In this document: in pieces, positions 44,845-57,268 of the stretch
Layout: each line of letters starts with the position of its first letter
Numbering within the stretch: the first letter of the stretch is position 1
Assembly (NCBI GenBank): GCA_020746875.1
Contig: JAGTJL010000021.1
Coordinates: 868,001 to 932,000, forward strand
Source: Rhexocercosporidium sp. MPI-PUGE-AT-0058
Taxonomy: Eukaryota > Ascomycota > Leotiomycetes > Helotiales
Direction of reading: 5' to 3'
DNA: 64,000 nt
The notes under the pieces: model-generated
Database searches by the model: none
The model's input: only the letters and a program-made list of their open reading frames with translations
What the model was told of the DNA's origin: nothing
Position numbers and translations under genes: made by a program

Positions 44845-45749
44845 GTCTTGTAGATGTTATATGAATGATGACGAAGGCATCTGTAAATAATGGCGGTCTG
44901 ATCATGATGAACATAGCTACGAGAGATCAGGATATACTTTAATGTCTAATGGTCATTTGGAACTCAAAATCTGCCTTGCTCTTTTGTCATTTGCACCAAA
45001 ATCAGGGGTTCTCTGACTCAGAGAACTCTACTCTCGGGACTTAAGCTTCACTCAGAGATCTGACCATCCCACAATTATCAACGGTCGGCTTCGATGGTGT
45101 GAACCCCCTGCTCAACACTGAGCCCCACTTGCCGCGATTGGATTTCCCTGCCAAAGACAAGGATTCCTCCAACGTCGGATGTTGACAGTTCAGGGATTGA
45201 TAACTGTTCGATAACGAGTCCAGTTGTGGGGGCAGACCCTGCATATAAAGAATGTATTATGTGCCAGGCAGGGGATCCTGCGGAGCGGACGGTGCGGGTT
45301 TTGCGGTGCTATTTGAAGGCCGAGAGGTTGAGGTTGTACATGGCTGTGATGAAGTAGTTGGGGTTATTCCATGCATGAAGGAAGTAGTGAGTGAAGGCAT
45401 GACTTACCCCCCCGTGGCCAGAATCCTGCAGAGGTAAAAGAAAAAATTGTCGCTGAGTTGGAAGAGGAAGTTGAGAATGGAAGAACATGGACGGATAAGG
45501 CAACACTCAAATAGAGCAGCATATTCTATCCGGCGTAATCCACCGTTGTAGATAGAAAGGAGCAGGAGAGCTGTTGAAACAGAAATTGTTCTGCTCGCTC
45601 GCTTGAAGTAAAGAAACAGTATATACATCCATAACAAAGGAAACGCCAAGCGTGTCTAGGTATCATATCTCATCCCAAAGTATGTACAAAAGGCATTATT
45701 AAGTATAGCGATCCATCTCAACCATACAAATCAATCATGCAACCACTGC
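44845..45749. other. Convergent intergenic region
   Basis: Lies between the 3' ends of the carboxylesterase (+) and the PTH11-like gene (-). Open frames at 45252-45437 and 45404-45649 overlap each other on opposite strands and have no recognisable motif. Nothing is called. Confidence 0.55.
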
Positions 45750-47221
45750 TCATATCCAGTGGTAAGTCGCACCTCCGTTGAGAGATTGGTGCGACTTTCT
45801 CCTGGCGTGGCTCGACCCAGGTCGCACATCGGGCCACACGTCTCTTCTTCCGTCCGTCTTAAGACCATAAGAGTTTGGATATGTTGCCAATGGTATTTCT
45901 GGTGTAGGTGGGTGTACCTCGCTGTAGATTTCCATTCGTACTGTCTTGCGGATCTCTTGTGGTGAACTTGGATACTCCTCAATCGATTGCTGCGGTTGTT
46001 GTTTTTCGATATCCCAGCTTGAGGTCGGCTGCAGCCTTTCCTCACTAATTCTCGAGTCCAGTTTCGTACTCGAATGTGTTCCACAGTTGGCTTCGATAGT
46101 AGTTTCGTGCCTGCTTTTGCTCAAATTGCTCAAGTTCGTTCCTTCAGTGTTCTCCCTGCTTCCACTCCGCACATAGCCTTTCCGACTCGAAAATCCAGAG
46201 ACGTTTTTCGAGTGTCCGTAAGTACCCTTTGCGGTCGTTTTCCCCCAAAGTTTCTTGCGAGACAAGCATGCGCTGAATAAGGGACGTAGGGTTGCCAGGT
46301 TAGCTGCAGTTATGGCAAGACCTGGCTCGATAGTTGACCATATAACGACGTCTGTACTAGAAAAGAGGAAGTCCTGGGCGTTATCGACCAAAATCTTGAC
46401 GTAAGGGATGCGAATGATAACTGCCACGCAGGCACTATTCCATGTCAGTTAGAGTTCAATCATCAAAAAGTCTCGAGCTTACAAAATTCCCATGGAGAGA
46501 ATGATTGATACTGTGAGCTTTGTTCGAGGGTTCATTTGCAACTGCGAAACAATGATGACTGGAAGCAAAGCGAGAACAACATCAGCGAAGGCATTCAAGC
46601 CCGAGTGAGCATAAGTCAATGCTCCAACTATCTCAGGGTCAAGGCATGTGCCTAGCTTTCCGCTGAACTGGTCCCAGAAATAGTCGATGGGAGAGCACTG
46701 AAAGATCAGGAACAGCAGATAACCAATACTGAAGATCATGACGCCAGCACTTGTCGTGTAGAGGATGATTCTATGCGACTTCTTTACCGCGATGCGTAAC
46801 AAGAAGACTGCAATGCTCATTTTGAGCGTGCAAGTGGCGAGAACATAAGCCAGCTCGGTTGAGAACCAATACTACCTAACTGTTAGACTTTGGTACCTCT
46901 TGAGAGACTTGAGACTTACCATCATCGAGGGAGTCAGGTTCTGGAGAGGAATCTCCGCCAAATGCATTCCCATAGAGTGAGTGATACCTTGTAGAGCAAA
47001 AATACCCGTCGAAGTGAAAAGAAGCTACGATTTGTCAATGAATGTTGCTTTTCCTGAGGCGTACATCAACTTACCAAAGCCAAAATAGCAAGATAGTCCT
47101 CGAGGCCAAACTTTTTGGCGACGACTGCCTTCACATAGCATCTCAACAGTGCGGTGATCCATGTCAAAGACAGAAAGACAGCCGCAACAGCATAAACTTC
47201 GGGCGCACGATTTGCCGCCAT
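45750..47221 (-). CDS. PTH11-like fungal rhodopsin-domain integral membrane protein (441 aa)
   Basis: Exons 47221-47075, 47024-46920, 46871-46483 and 46434-45750 total 1326 nt with all junctions in frame; introns are 48-50 bp. Seven hydrophobic segments occupy about the first 270 residues. Family landmarks are LLRCYVKAVVAKKFGLEDYLAI, LQNLTPSMMYWFSTELAYVL, CSPIDYFWDQF (the usual Cys-Pro...W in the third loop), an ALTYAHSGLNAFADVVLALLP segment, and VIWSTIEPGLAITAANLATLRPLF at the end of helix 7. The C-terminal 170 residues are a Ser/Lys-rich cytoplasmic tail ending PDVRPGSSHARRK. Related proteins include the surface-sensing receptor PTH11 of rice blast, but most members have no known ligand. 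There is no CFEM domain, so it belongs to the short subgroup. Confidence 0.9.
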
Positions 47222-49630
47222 TTCAAGAATTTTCGAAGAAGTGAGCGACTTGAGTAAGCTTGAAGATATCGCCTTCGTGCATAATCAACCAAGAGCGAAA
47301 CGAAACATCTCCAGCAACCAAGATTCCAAGGCAAGGCAAAACTTTGAAAGTGCACTCAAATATGCGCAGTGCCTTTTTGATATACGAAAAGTGTGATAAG
47401 AGTCCGTAATGGCGACTAAGTGATCAGGGTTTCACGACTCCCGAAATGTGGAGTTGGTGGTGCGCTCGAGGCATTGGTGGACCTGTCACAAATCGCAGCC
47501 CCGAGCGCTTGTGGGCTCTCTCGGGTAGGCTTCCCAAGTCCCAGCAATTGACCAACTAAATCCCGAAGAAGCCTTTTCCGCTTTTTGCGCGTCTAGGATT
47601 GGGGAGCCCAGACCCGAAAGAGGCGAAATCATCGTTATCTTTGTCCTGAATTGGGCAGGGGCCGACTGTAACGGGGTGGGACTTTTCAACGGATCAACCC
47701 AATCCCAGCGAAATGTACCTATTTTATGCCTCTGATTGTAGTGATGGGGTATAACAGCAAGCCGCATCCGTAGACCTCTCCGGGAATCAATATTGCCACC
47801 GAAAAGTGCCGGTAATTGGTCGAAGGCTTGTGTTCAATCATCGGTATGCCTTGAACAGGCCGAACTCCGTCGATTGTTCCAACGGCCCCCAGGAAGGATA
47901 TTGAGTCATGTATCTTGTGTCGGAGTCTGGTGTACCTGTCAAGGAATGGCCTACCAGGAGATAAAACTCTGTAGTATGACGAGTAAGCTTTAAAATCCCT
48001 GAAACTTACCTGTCTCTAACCGACTCAGCGATAGGAGTGGTGTGATAGGTTACTAACAATGATAGTGCGTAGATGCTGGAGAAACAAACTGTCAACAGCC
48101 AAATCTAAAGCCGACAGCGGTTACTACCTTTGCTATATTTCTCACCTCCGATACTTCCTCTTTTCACTACTTTGCTAGATTTATGACATGATACCATCGA
48201 GAACTTCTTGCTCCAGAGATCGCAGAAAAGAGCAAGAACACGAAGTGTGGACTGAGTCTTCGGACAGATAGCGGAGACAAATACAAAGGAGAGGGCAGAT
48301 CTTGCCGAGGGAAGTGGGGATGACCATATCAATGATCAGACTTTCTGGCTACACCTTCTGGAAGATGCCGGTTTCCCCTTATTCGGCTGGTATGTCTATA
48401 TCGACAAAGCGTGACACCGAGCCAGATCCCCAAAAGCAGAAAAGCACAAGGAGGGGCTGTGGACGACAGAGCTGCATTTATTCGTGATACAGCGCCCTTT
48501 TGGGATACGGTTCTCCGTGACATACCTCCGTACAAGGTACAGGGACTAGCATTGCCGCCACGAGGTGGAAACTAGGTTGGCACGGGTCTCGCAACGGCTA
48601 ACTTGGCAACAGAGATCAAGATCCACCAGATCGCTTGACGCCTTCTTGGGAGCATCGTACCTTCAATGGCTGTGGCTTGTCTATCGGAGGGATGGATCGC
48701 GAGATGCTTAAGTAAAGGGACTGAGAAGAGCACACGTGTATGATTTGTTGGCATCAGCTGAGGTTTTTGGGAAAGATTTCTTAACAGTCTCAACTGCTAA
48801 ATTCGGGCCAGGACCCCATTTTTCGGGGCTCTTTATCTTGACAGCACGCATCCGGGAACTATAAGATCATTGTCAAATGTTATTAGGATTTGAAAATGCT
48901 GACAAGAGCATGACTGATCATTGAAATGCGCAGGACCACGTGGATGCCGCAAGGCAGCTCATCAGGAACATCCTCAGTCGTCCTCGGCATGTCGGCCCAA
49001 ATTGAGCATCAATCTGCATACTAAGAAAGCGATGCCCATAGCGGTCATGTTCAATGCCTCCGATGATCCACTGCGACTACTACCGGAGGCGGCCGCAAGG
49101 TGAACCATGACGGTAACTCTTTGGGTGCTACACTCGCTGTTTTCTCGAATGAATAACCCAATGGGGAGGAAGAGACTCGGACTCCAGACTACCATTCAAG
49201 CAATAAGTCGACATGAGAATCCATGACCATTGATTATGAAAGCTAGAACGATGAGCTCCAGGGTCAAGCCGCAAGATGAATAGATGAAAACATGAAGAGG
49301 TCCAAGGCTGGCAGAAATAAATTGAAGAAGACGAAAACAACGAGGAATCGACGAGATAAGATAACAATCAATCATAAAAGTTGAAGCCAAAAAAAACCAG
49401 TCAGACCAGTAGGGTAACGTGATTCAAATGATCGATTTGAAAAGACTTCAATGATACAGAGTCTGTTTGAAGCTGAATCAAGTTAATAGAATTACTGAAA
49501 CATAGCTAACAGGGAAGGAAAATATCATCTCGCCGTCATGTGACTTCCCCCCTCAAGACGCCGTGCCGACCCCTTCCTACTTCATCCAGAAAGACACCAT
49601 TCCTAATCACTCTTAGACCCGTGAAGTTGT

Positions 49631-49648
49631 AAAAAAAAAGAAAAAAAA
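49631..49648 (+). repeat. A-rich tract
   Basis: Nine A, one G, eight A, read directly. It could be a simple poly-A slippage site or the tail of a retroposed sequence; no retroposon body was recognised upstream. Confidence 0.85.
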
Positions 49649-49958
49649 TATAAATTACAAACGTACAGTATACAGAACCTTGAGCGATGGGGTCTTTCAT
49701 AACCTTTAGAGGGATATTTGCTCAGACGAGAACCAGGGCAACTCACGCAGCTGCAAGATGCATCAGTGGCAGTCCCATTTACTTCACACAGACAAGCCTA
49801 GTGAGCATAATATCGGCTTGATAAAACAGATGACGGCATAACGTTTGATCAGACGATTATTTTAAGACCAACATGGCCAAACAACTTATGTCTGTGCTAG
49901 CAGCAAGGAGAAAATCTTACTTCGAATCAGCACTTCAACCATTCACACCAGCACACCG

Positions 49959-50174
49959 ATGTTGGGTATTCTCAACATCAATAGCTATCCCGTGACTGCG
50001 ACCTTGAGACTTGCGCCCTTCGGAGAACTTGCAAATACAGATACTTTCATTATCCGTGCCAATACTTCAGTCTACATCAGCGCTCCCATGCAAGTTTCCG
50101 ATGAGGCACATGCTCAGATTCTGAGTCTATACGTCAAAGGCTACGAGATCCTGATTGTGTACCCACAAAAGTAA
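49959..50174 (+). CDS. Possible small ORF, 71 aa, unknown
   Basis: A protein-like sequence of alternating hydrophobic and polar residues (LGILNINSYPVTATLRLAPF) with regular beta-strand character, ending YEILIVYPQK. The frame stays open upstream of the ATG for at least a dozen codons, so it may be the last exon of a longer, unrecognised or decayed gene. No family was recognised and no signal peptide is seen. Called only because its composition differs from neighbouring random frames. Confidence 0.2.
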   Translation: MLGILNINSYPVTATLRLAPFGELANTDTFIIRANTSVYISAPMQVSDEAHAQILSLYVKGYEILIVYPQK

Positions 50175-52404
50175 CTGCCCCATCCAAAGAGAAATCAAGT
50201 CATGAAGATGAACACTCTTGGGCTGCGGGACAAAATGACAGGAGCTGCAGCTGTTTTCATCTATATGCCTTCACGAAAACAAGGTTATCTTGGATGTATC
50301 TCTTAAGGCACTTGGTTAGCTAGGTACGCTCCGTTCTGCCGCGGAACGTCGGAAATTCGGAATCTGCAGTAATCAAATTTTTGATATTTCATAGGTACCT
50401 ATGTATTTAAAGTCAGCATAAGACTAGATTTAGAAGAAGTCAAGATATACGGTATCTCACTTACTAGGAACTGGGTACAAAACTTATTAAGACTAATATA
50501 GAAGAAGCTTGAGAATAGATGAAACTTACCTGCAAGGCTACCTTGGACATCAAGGTTGCGAAGACAATATCCTGTGAATGATGGGTAGTTCATGTAAACA
50601 CTATCCAGCATCCTGGTATTATCGAACTCCAAACATGGAATTGTTCAAATTATCGGACATTTGCGCTTCTGTTGTCGCTGTGATTTCATGGCCATTCTCC
50701 CTGGTTTTCCCCGCCTGTTAAACAGTCTGCGTCTAATTCCTGCCGTAAGAAAAATTATCGATTATTCCATCCACGAACAAATAGAATAGAAGTCTTGTCA
50801 ATGACAAGTAAAAGTAAACACTGATGCCTCAACACTGTGCAACTTAGTAGGAAGGTGGACTTTCATTGTTTGGGGTTTCGTAACTTTTGTGGAACTACTA
50901 TCTGACAGGAGATAGGAGACATTCCGTCACTGTACAGTAAGTTAGTACACGGGACGGCAGTCCACAGCCACGCCCGATTGATATGGGCTCAGCTCGTCAA
51001 AAGAGACACTACTGATATGTTGAGCCTCCATTCCATCATTGGGTGGATAATATGGAGTACCTGAGCACTTAGTTAGAGTACAACCTGCCAGTAGTTGTTC
51101 CTTGCATCTCAAAAGCAATACGTAAAGTGCAAGTTTTTGACCATTGTTTACTAGGTAGACAGTAAGTCAACCTTCTCAAATCGAGCAGTTTAAGACCCCG
51201 TAAATTACACTTCTGAAATTCAGCTTGTGTTACTTTTGTCTATGTTTCAGATTTCAGATTTCCCCTCTTTAGTTCCAAATTATCCGCCATTTCTTTGATT
51301 CGCTCGACCTTCATCCGAATAAATTGGCGTTCAAGGACGATGTCAACTATACATATGCTTCGTATACGGCGCGCAGCAGGCGGCGCGAATCCGATTTATG
51401 AGATACGCCTTCCGTAGTTACTGAAGATGCTGAAAAGCAACTATGACTTTGCCTTCCCGTCCCATCAGATTTTACCTACGAACCTTATTTAGGAAGCTAC
51501 AGCCTTATTACGAAGCAGCCAAACCACAGCTTCTCTCGTGAGATCCTAAGACAAAACCCTGAGACCAGTACGCCACCCACTGTCTTCGCCAAAGTTCGTC
51601 CCAACTAAGGGGAAATGGAGAAAGTAATGGTGGGTGTCCAGATCGTTATGGGAAGTAAAGAAGCGTCCTGTTGGGGAGCGACTAGCCAACTAGTTTATAG
51701 TTTACATGAGCGCAGCGATATGACGAGGTTGAATACATGAGATACGGTAGCTGTATAGAAATGGCGTAAGAACCTCACAAACTTCCGAATTTCCGAAGTG
51801 CGAAAATGAGTCTAGAACATGTTGGACGCGGGAGAAGGCGGACCTCGAGCACAATGTTATACTTCGAAAGCAATTCGTGGTGTGTTTCACAGCCACAATT
51901 GCATTCCATTCTGGCATCCTCCGTGTCTTCAAATACTTTTGATTCAATTCTTAGTTTTGCTGTGAGAAGCTTTCCAGGTGTCTAATACAACATGTGAGTA
52001 TATGCCGGTCGCAAGCTACATATCTCAGTGTGTCATCATTCTAATCATCCTGTATGTACCCGACACTCCGCCACGTCCCTCGCAAGGAATCGACACTCCA
52101 TACGTGCACTTATTACAAACTTTACATTGCCACTAACGCTAATCTATGCACTCCCCATAAACCCGACAAGGTGTTGTATGTTCAAGATCCTGCTAACTTG
52201 CCCTGCAGAACGAATATGTATACCTCGCATTATTATCCAACACCCCCTCAACAAACAGGCTCTTCAACAAAACTTGGCGTTCCTCGGGTGTGATTTTCAG
52301 GTACCATCCACTCCTTCGCCCATTTCAAAAGCTCTGATTCTGGATGATAGCCGAGATGATCGATTTTCGGGGCTGCCGTCAAGGGCAACCCCTGCCAGAG
52401 GCCC

Positions 52405-52746
52405 ATGAGCGTTCAGCGGAGCAATTCTACCACATCTTCGTCTGTGACATCGAAGAGAAAGGCTTCTTCCGATGCTTCTTCCGATGTTTCTTTTCCAGGT
52501 CAAGAAGTAGGAAGACGCGCGTACTCCGGATGTCCCGGGGAAATTAGTAAGTATGTTCAGAGGATTGATGCAATCCGCGCAGGTGCAGCTGTTGGTGCAG
52601 CCGCCTCCATTGATCGCACATTTACACTTTACACTGCAGCCTGTCTTACAGGAACAATGGATGTCCGGAGGCTTGATGTGTTTATAATCTGTCTGTTCAT
52701 TCAGTCAGTAGATATGTATCAGAACTTCAGAAGTGAAGGCAAGTAG
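52405..52746 (+). CDS. Possible small ORF, 113 aa, Ser-rich start
   Basis: Begins MSVQRSNSTTSSSVTSKRK, a composition common at the N-termini of real fungal proteins, and continues with an Ala/Gly-rich segment and a hydrophobic stretch VFIICLFIQSVDMY. No motif recognised and no supporting intron. It may be chance; reported with low confidence. Confidence 0.2.
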   Translation: MSVQRSNSTTSSSVTSKRKASSDASSDVSFPGQEVGRRAYSGCPGEISKYVQRIDAIRAGAAVGAAASIDRTFTLYTAACLTGTMDVRRLDVFIICLFIQSVDMYQNFRSEGK

Positions 52747-53365
52747 GTTTTGGGAGAGACGTACTTCAGTGACCTTGTTTTCGGCACTATTGATGTCTTC
52801 TTCCTCGAATCCGTAGTCGATATAGTCACCACAATTGGATATGACGACTTGCAATTGTTTGGAGCTTCTTGTGAACTGAAGAACAAGTAAGAAGGGAAAA
52901 TTCTCTGTGGAATAATAATTCACCCCAATCGCGTTGCCCAAGGGACGCGTCGACGCGAATCGCCGTGACGGGTCTCAGTTTGTCTTATTAGGCAACGTTC
53001 CCCGATACCCTTTCGAAAAAACACGACAGACACAAACTTTCTAAGATAAAATATGGATATCTTCGGCAGACTTAATAAGAGATAATTTACTGCGTGACAG
53101 ACCCCGAAAGCTCTATTGACAGACAAGATGTGATCTAGCCTCCCCTCCTCCCCGCATGTCCTCATAGGCGAGGAACTTCGCCAGCTTATGGCTTATGTCA
53201 GCAGAATTACTCATCTCCATTATAGATAAGTTAAAATTACGACACTCCTTTCGCCACCAAAAAACACCTTGTTCTTTGTTTGACTGAAGCAAAACTAATA
53301 CCGTTCCAAGCTTATTGTTGTATGTCGAGGAGCTTATCGCAGATCACAAGCCGCGAACTACAAAA

Positions 53366-55024
53366 ATGGTAAATCACGGAGCAAGTGCTGCTTGCCAGAC
53401 CTGCAAGAAGAGAAAGATTAAGGTAAGTTGTTGGTATCCGCCTGCATCCAAAGTTCTTCGACGACTAACTCAGAGAGTGTGACCAAACCCGCCCCAGCTG
53501 CCAAAGATGCGAGAAGATTGGGAAGCAATGCCCTGGCTATCTCGATGACTGGGACATAAATTTCAGGAGCGAGAACGACGCATTGCGTGCAAAGGCTGCA
53601 GTTCAACAAAGACCAGCTGACGAAAAATCGGCAGCTCCCAGCATGTTAGAAGTCTTCGGTGCAGGAAGCTCCAGGTCGTGTACTCCTAGCACAGCAGTCT
53701 ATCTAAGCGACCAGCTCGTGGACAATATTCACCAGCATGCAATCTCTCTGTTCTTCCAAGACTATACCATTGAGTCTTGCGGTAGATGTCCCGGCTATTT
53801 GGACTATCTCCCACAGCTCTACGGTCGCTCTAATAGGAATTCCCTCCTTACTGTCGCTCTCCTGGCAGTTGCACATGCAAACATAGCCCAGAAACTCGAA
53901 CGGCAAGATATCGCCATCAAAGCGATGTCGTACTACCGGAAAGCTCTCAGGTTGGCCAATGCCGTTCTTGCGAAGAATGTGGAAGCTACCAGCGATAATA
54001 CAATGACGGCAATCATGCTACTAGGACTTTACGAGGCAAGTTGAACTCCATCAACGATGTTTGATTGCTACTGACTTTCTTCAAGTGCATCAATACTACC
54101 ATATCTGAGGTCGAGGCCACACAACATACACAGGGACTTGTCATATTGCTAGATATCCGTTTAGAGGTACTTGCTGAAGGGCCTAGTCTTTTGCAAACTG
54201 TCTGCTGCCAAATGGTACGGTCCCCTCTTCTGTTTCTTATAACATAGCTGACAGAGTTCTAGCAACGACGGAATCTAGATTTCAGATTACCTCCACGACC
54301 TATTCATGCCAGATTGATAAGCTTTCTTGACATTTCTAAACCGGCAAACCAGATGATTCTCAGTATGATGCACGTCAGCAAATGGGTAGCTGAGGTCCAT
54401 CTAGTGATCCTTGTGGGCAATCCAAATTTGGTGTACCAAGATCTAGTTCGCGATTTTGCAGTGCTCGAGGAAGAGCTCTGTCAGTGGAACAAATCGGCAT
54501 CAATCTCTCTGAGTTATCAGAAAGTGCGGTCCGAAGATAGTTCAAACGAGACTAAGCACGACAACTACTCCGGATTCTGGTCGGTTGGTGTTTGGAACAA
54601 GCACCGTGCTACGCGAATTCTTCTGCATCAGCTACTACTTGAGCTCTTCCAAGCTGTTAGGGAAGGTCAACCGTCAGTCAACATCAACAATTGCAGCCTT
54701 AATCAATTGCGACAAAACTCTCAAAATATTATTCAAGAGATGACAGGAGACATTCTCGCTAGTGTTCCATTCTCGCTCGGCGAGATGAGTTTTCCACCCA
54801 AAAGCGTCGGTGGTTACTTTCTTGTCTGGTCTCTTCAGACAATCATTCGATGCCCATTCACGTCACTTCAACAAAATCATGAGGCTCTTGCTATGTTGGC
54901 GAGGGTGGGACGCCAGTGTGGTATCAAGTGTGCAACTATGATCGCCAAGAACTCGCAGAATTATGATCTCTACAAGAAAGATATCACGATCCAGTTCTCG
55001 GAATCGAGTGTCCTTTCGTGTTGA
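53366..55024 (+). CDS. Zn2Cys6 fungal transcription factor (501 aa)
   Basis: Exons 53366-53422, 53478-54035, 54086-54214 and 54263-55024 total 502 codons. The N-terminal zinc cluster CQTCKKRKIKCDQTRPSC..C..C fits Cys-x2-Cys-x6-Cys-x6-Cys-x2-Cys-x6-Cys exactly and is split by intron 1 just before the third Cys, a common position in this class. The middle and C-terminal parts (LTVALLAVAHANIAQ, TAIMLLGLYE, RRNLDFRLPPRP) match the helical fungal-specific regulator region. Intron 2 (54036-54085) has a GC donor, GCAAGT, with a good branch point CTACTGAC before CAAG. No Gal4-like coiled coil is obvious. Likely a nuclear pathway regulator. The MFS gene 650 bp downstream in the same direction is a candidate target, by position only. 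Confidence 0.92.
54036..54085 (+). other. GC-AG intron of the Zn2Cys6 gene
   Basis: 50 bp, donor GAG|GCAAGT and acceptor TTCAAG|TGC. Splicing keeps frame (YE|CIN); without splicing a TGA stop follows two codons later. No GT donor in the vicinity gives an open reading. Confidence 0.75.
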
Positions 55025-55676
55025 CCTGTCGAATAGCACCAACCTGCCAATGAATGGAGGCTTATTTCCGGAATGCATGTGGGAAGGATTGTGCGGCCTG
55101 CGGATCACAAAGTTTCTAAATAACATGAAGTGACACTCCCGCCCACGTTCCTCTTTAATCCACGATATTCCCTTGAACATCAAGTTCCAATCCATCTGAA
55201 TGTTACGATGATTTTCGTCACTCCCAACAGAAGATTTGACGTGAACGAACGCTAGTATTCCCACCATTCAGAGCACACGACAACGAAACGTCCCACTAAA
55301 ACAGAATATCAACCAATAGCAAATCCACCCCGCTTCGCAAGTCAACGAATAGATCTGCTTTCCGTCTTTGCCGCATCCAAATACGTCTAGCTTTCCGAGG
55401 CACATAGCATTACCAGGGCCCCTCCTCCTAGCTCGAAGCCCATTCTTGAGAATCGGGACGATGCGTCAGTCGTTCAACCTTCAAAATCCTCGATTATCCT
55501 GGGAAAAGCCATCCGAGGACTCATGCATATTTTTTATCGCCTCTCAATACCCTTTTCGTTTAGCTTTCCGATGCTTGATAATTGAGGATTGTCAAGCCGT
55601 AGCTTGAACCTCATGATCTTGACAACGGACTTGTCATCCGCTGGCAATTGATTGATATAAAAGATCGTATCATCAA
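55025..55676. other. Intergenic between regulator and transporter
   Basis: Terminator side of the Zn2Cys6 gene and promoter of the MFS gene, both plus strand. A pyrimidine-rich segment occurs near 55360-55460. No gene supported. Confidence 0.55.
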
Positions 55677-57268
55677 GTGGCTAGATTTCCAGGTATAACC
55701 AACTCTGCTTCTCACAGTTCTATGTACTCCAATTCTGAGAAGAAATTTTTAATGCCGCTCACAACCAAACCGTCTATGGAAACGCCAGACTGTGCAGTCG
55801 CCAGCGCCAGAAACCATTCGGATTCCAGCAGTTATGCAGATATTCAAGACAAGACAGAGAAGCAGCCACCAGTCGCTGAAAAGCGTCATGCAGCCCAGAC
55901 GAGCGAGAATGTGACTGCTTATCTTCAGGTCGTTGGGGCGTTCTTCTTGATGTTTAATTCTTGGCAAGTCAAAAACCCAAGTCCCTGATCAAGCAGTGGC
56001 CATTGATCTAACTCTTTCTCAGGGGTATTGCAAATACTTTTGGTGCTTATCAAAATTACTACGAGACTGCTTTGCTAAAAGATGAGACACCTTCGCGAAT
56101 TTCATGGATTGGTTCCATCCAAGCATTTCTCTTACTTCTTCTTGGGGGTCTTTTCACAGGCCCAATATTTGACACTGGCCATCTTCGCGGACTTGTCATT
56201 TCTGGCACCGTGGCCTCGGTTTTTGGGATGATGATGACAAGTATCTGTAAAGAATACTGGCAAGTTGTCCTGGCGCAAGGGCTGGTTGTTGGATTTGGGT
56301 CTGGGTGCATGCTATTACCAAGTGTTGCTGTCTTTCCTCAGTATTTCACCGAACGAAGGGCTCTTGCCACCGGCCTTGCTGCAGCAGGTAGCAGTTTAGG
56401 TACGTAATTTCCACGAGGTTGAACTTCACTGCTGACAAGAAAAGGTGGTGTTGTCTATCCGACTATTTTCCACGAACTTCAACCGAAAATCGGATTTGGG
56501 TGGACTACCCGGGTTATCGCATTCATAATGCTCGGTACACTTTTGATACCCATTGCGGTTATGAAAGCCAAAGTGTTCCCTTCCACACGTAGACCGCTCT
56601 TCGACTTCAACGTTCTTCGAAATATGCCATATGTTCTCTTCACTCTTGGGGAAATCTTCGGTTTCATGGGGATGTATATCCCGTTCTAGTAGGCCAACGC
56701 CTTTTCATTCCCACTACAGGGAATTAAATAACGAGCAGTTCCTAATCTTTGTGGTACTAGTTACATTACAAGCTATAGTCTAGCTAAAGATATCGCCAAC
56801 CAAAACTTGAGCTTCTATCTCCTCGCCATCATCAACGCTGCCTCGATCTTGGGCCGAATCGTCCCCAGTTTCGTGGCCGACATTTCTGGCCCTCTCAACA
56901 TCTGCGGCCCATTCACTCTCTTCTGTGGTATCATAGCCTTCTGCTGGACATCCGTGTCCTCGATTGGGCAGATTATCGTCTTCTGTCTCTTCTACGGCTT
57001 CTTCTCCGGAACTTTCGTCTCGATCATTGGCCCATCCCTTGCATCAATCTCAACTGACCTGTCGCTGGTTGGGACGCACATGGGTATGAGCTTCGCTGCT
57101 GCATCGCTAGGTTTGTTGATTGGCAATCCAGTCGCGGGGGTACTGCTTGATTCTTATGGATGGATTGGTCCAGCGATGTTTTGTGGAGCTACAAATCTTT
57201 TGGCGGGAATATTTGTCATGCTTGCTAGGCTTTCTAAGACGGGTAAGGTCTGGGTGGTCAGGGCCTGA
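55677..57268 (+). CDS. MFS transporter, monocarboxylate-permease type (471 aa)
   Basis: Exons 55677-55963, 56023-56399, 56445-56688 and 56761-57268 total 1416 nt, all junctions in frame. A 75-residue polar N-terminus (Ser/Lys/Glu-rich) precedes about 12 hydrophobic segments. The family look is clear in NSWGIANTFGAYQNYYE, SRISWIGSIQAFLLLL, FTGPIFDTGHLR, SVAVFPQYFTERRALATGLAAAGSSLGGVVYP and FYLLAIINAASILGRIVPSFVAD, as in fungal MCT-like (MCH/Esbp6) transporters. It probably moves a carboxylate or related small metabolite at the plasma membrane or vacuole. Intron 1 has a GC donor (TG|GCAAGT). Intron 3 (56689-56760) removes an immediate TAG and joins PFYYITSY. The start is uncertain; later in-frame ATGs (for example at MYSNSEKK) are possible. 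Confidence 0.92.
55964..56022 (+). other. GC-AG intron of the MFS gene
   Basis: 59 bp, donor TTG|GCAAGT-like context and acceptor TTCTCAG. Joining gives NSWGIANTFG, a conserved MCT-type motif, which supports the non-canonical donor over a GTCAAA alternative. Confidence 0.7.

Larger units (their letters stand above)
47222..53365. other. 6-kb gene-poor region
   Basis: No gene of normal size is supported over 6.1 kb. Composition is mid-GC, unlike the RIP-mutated blocks. Visible items are a poly-A-rich tract at 49631-49648 and several short open frames, two of which are listed separately as low-confidence. The region may be decayed sequence, long regulatory DNA or non-coding transcription units; the sequence alone does not decide. 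Confidence 0.5.

Noticed and set aside
48302..48793. Short overlapping frames on both strands
   Set aside because: Mutually overlapping and featureless; typical chance frames in mid-GC DNA.
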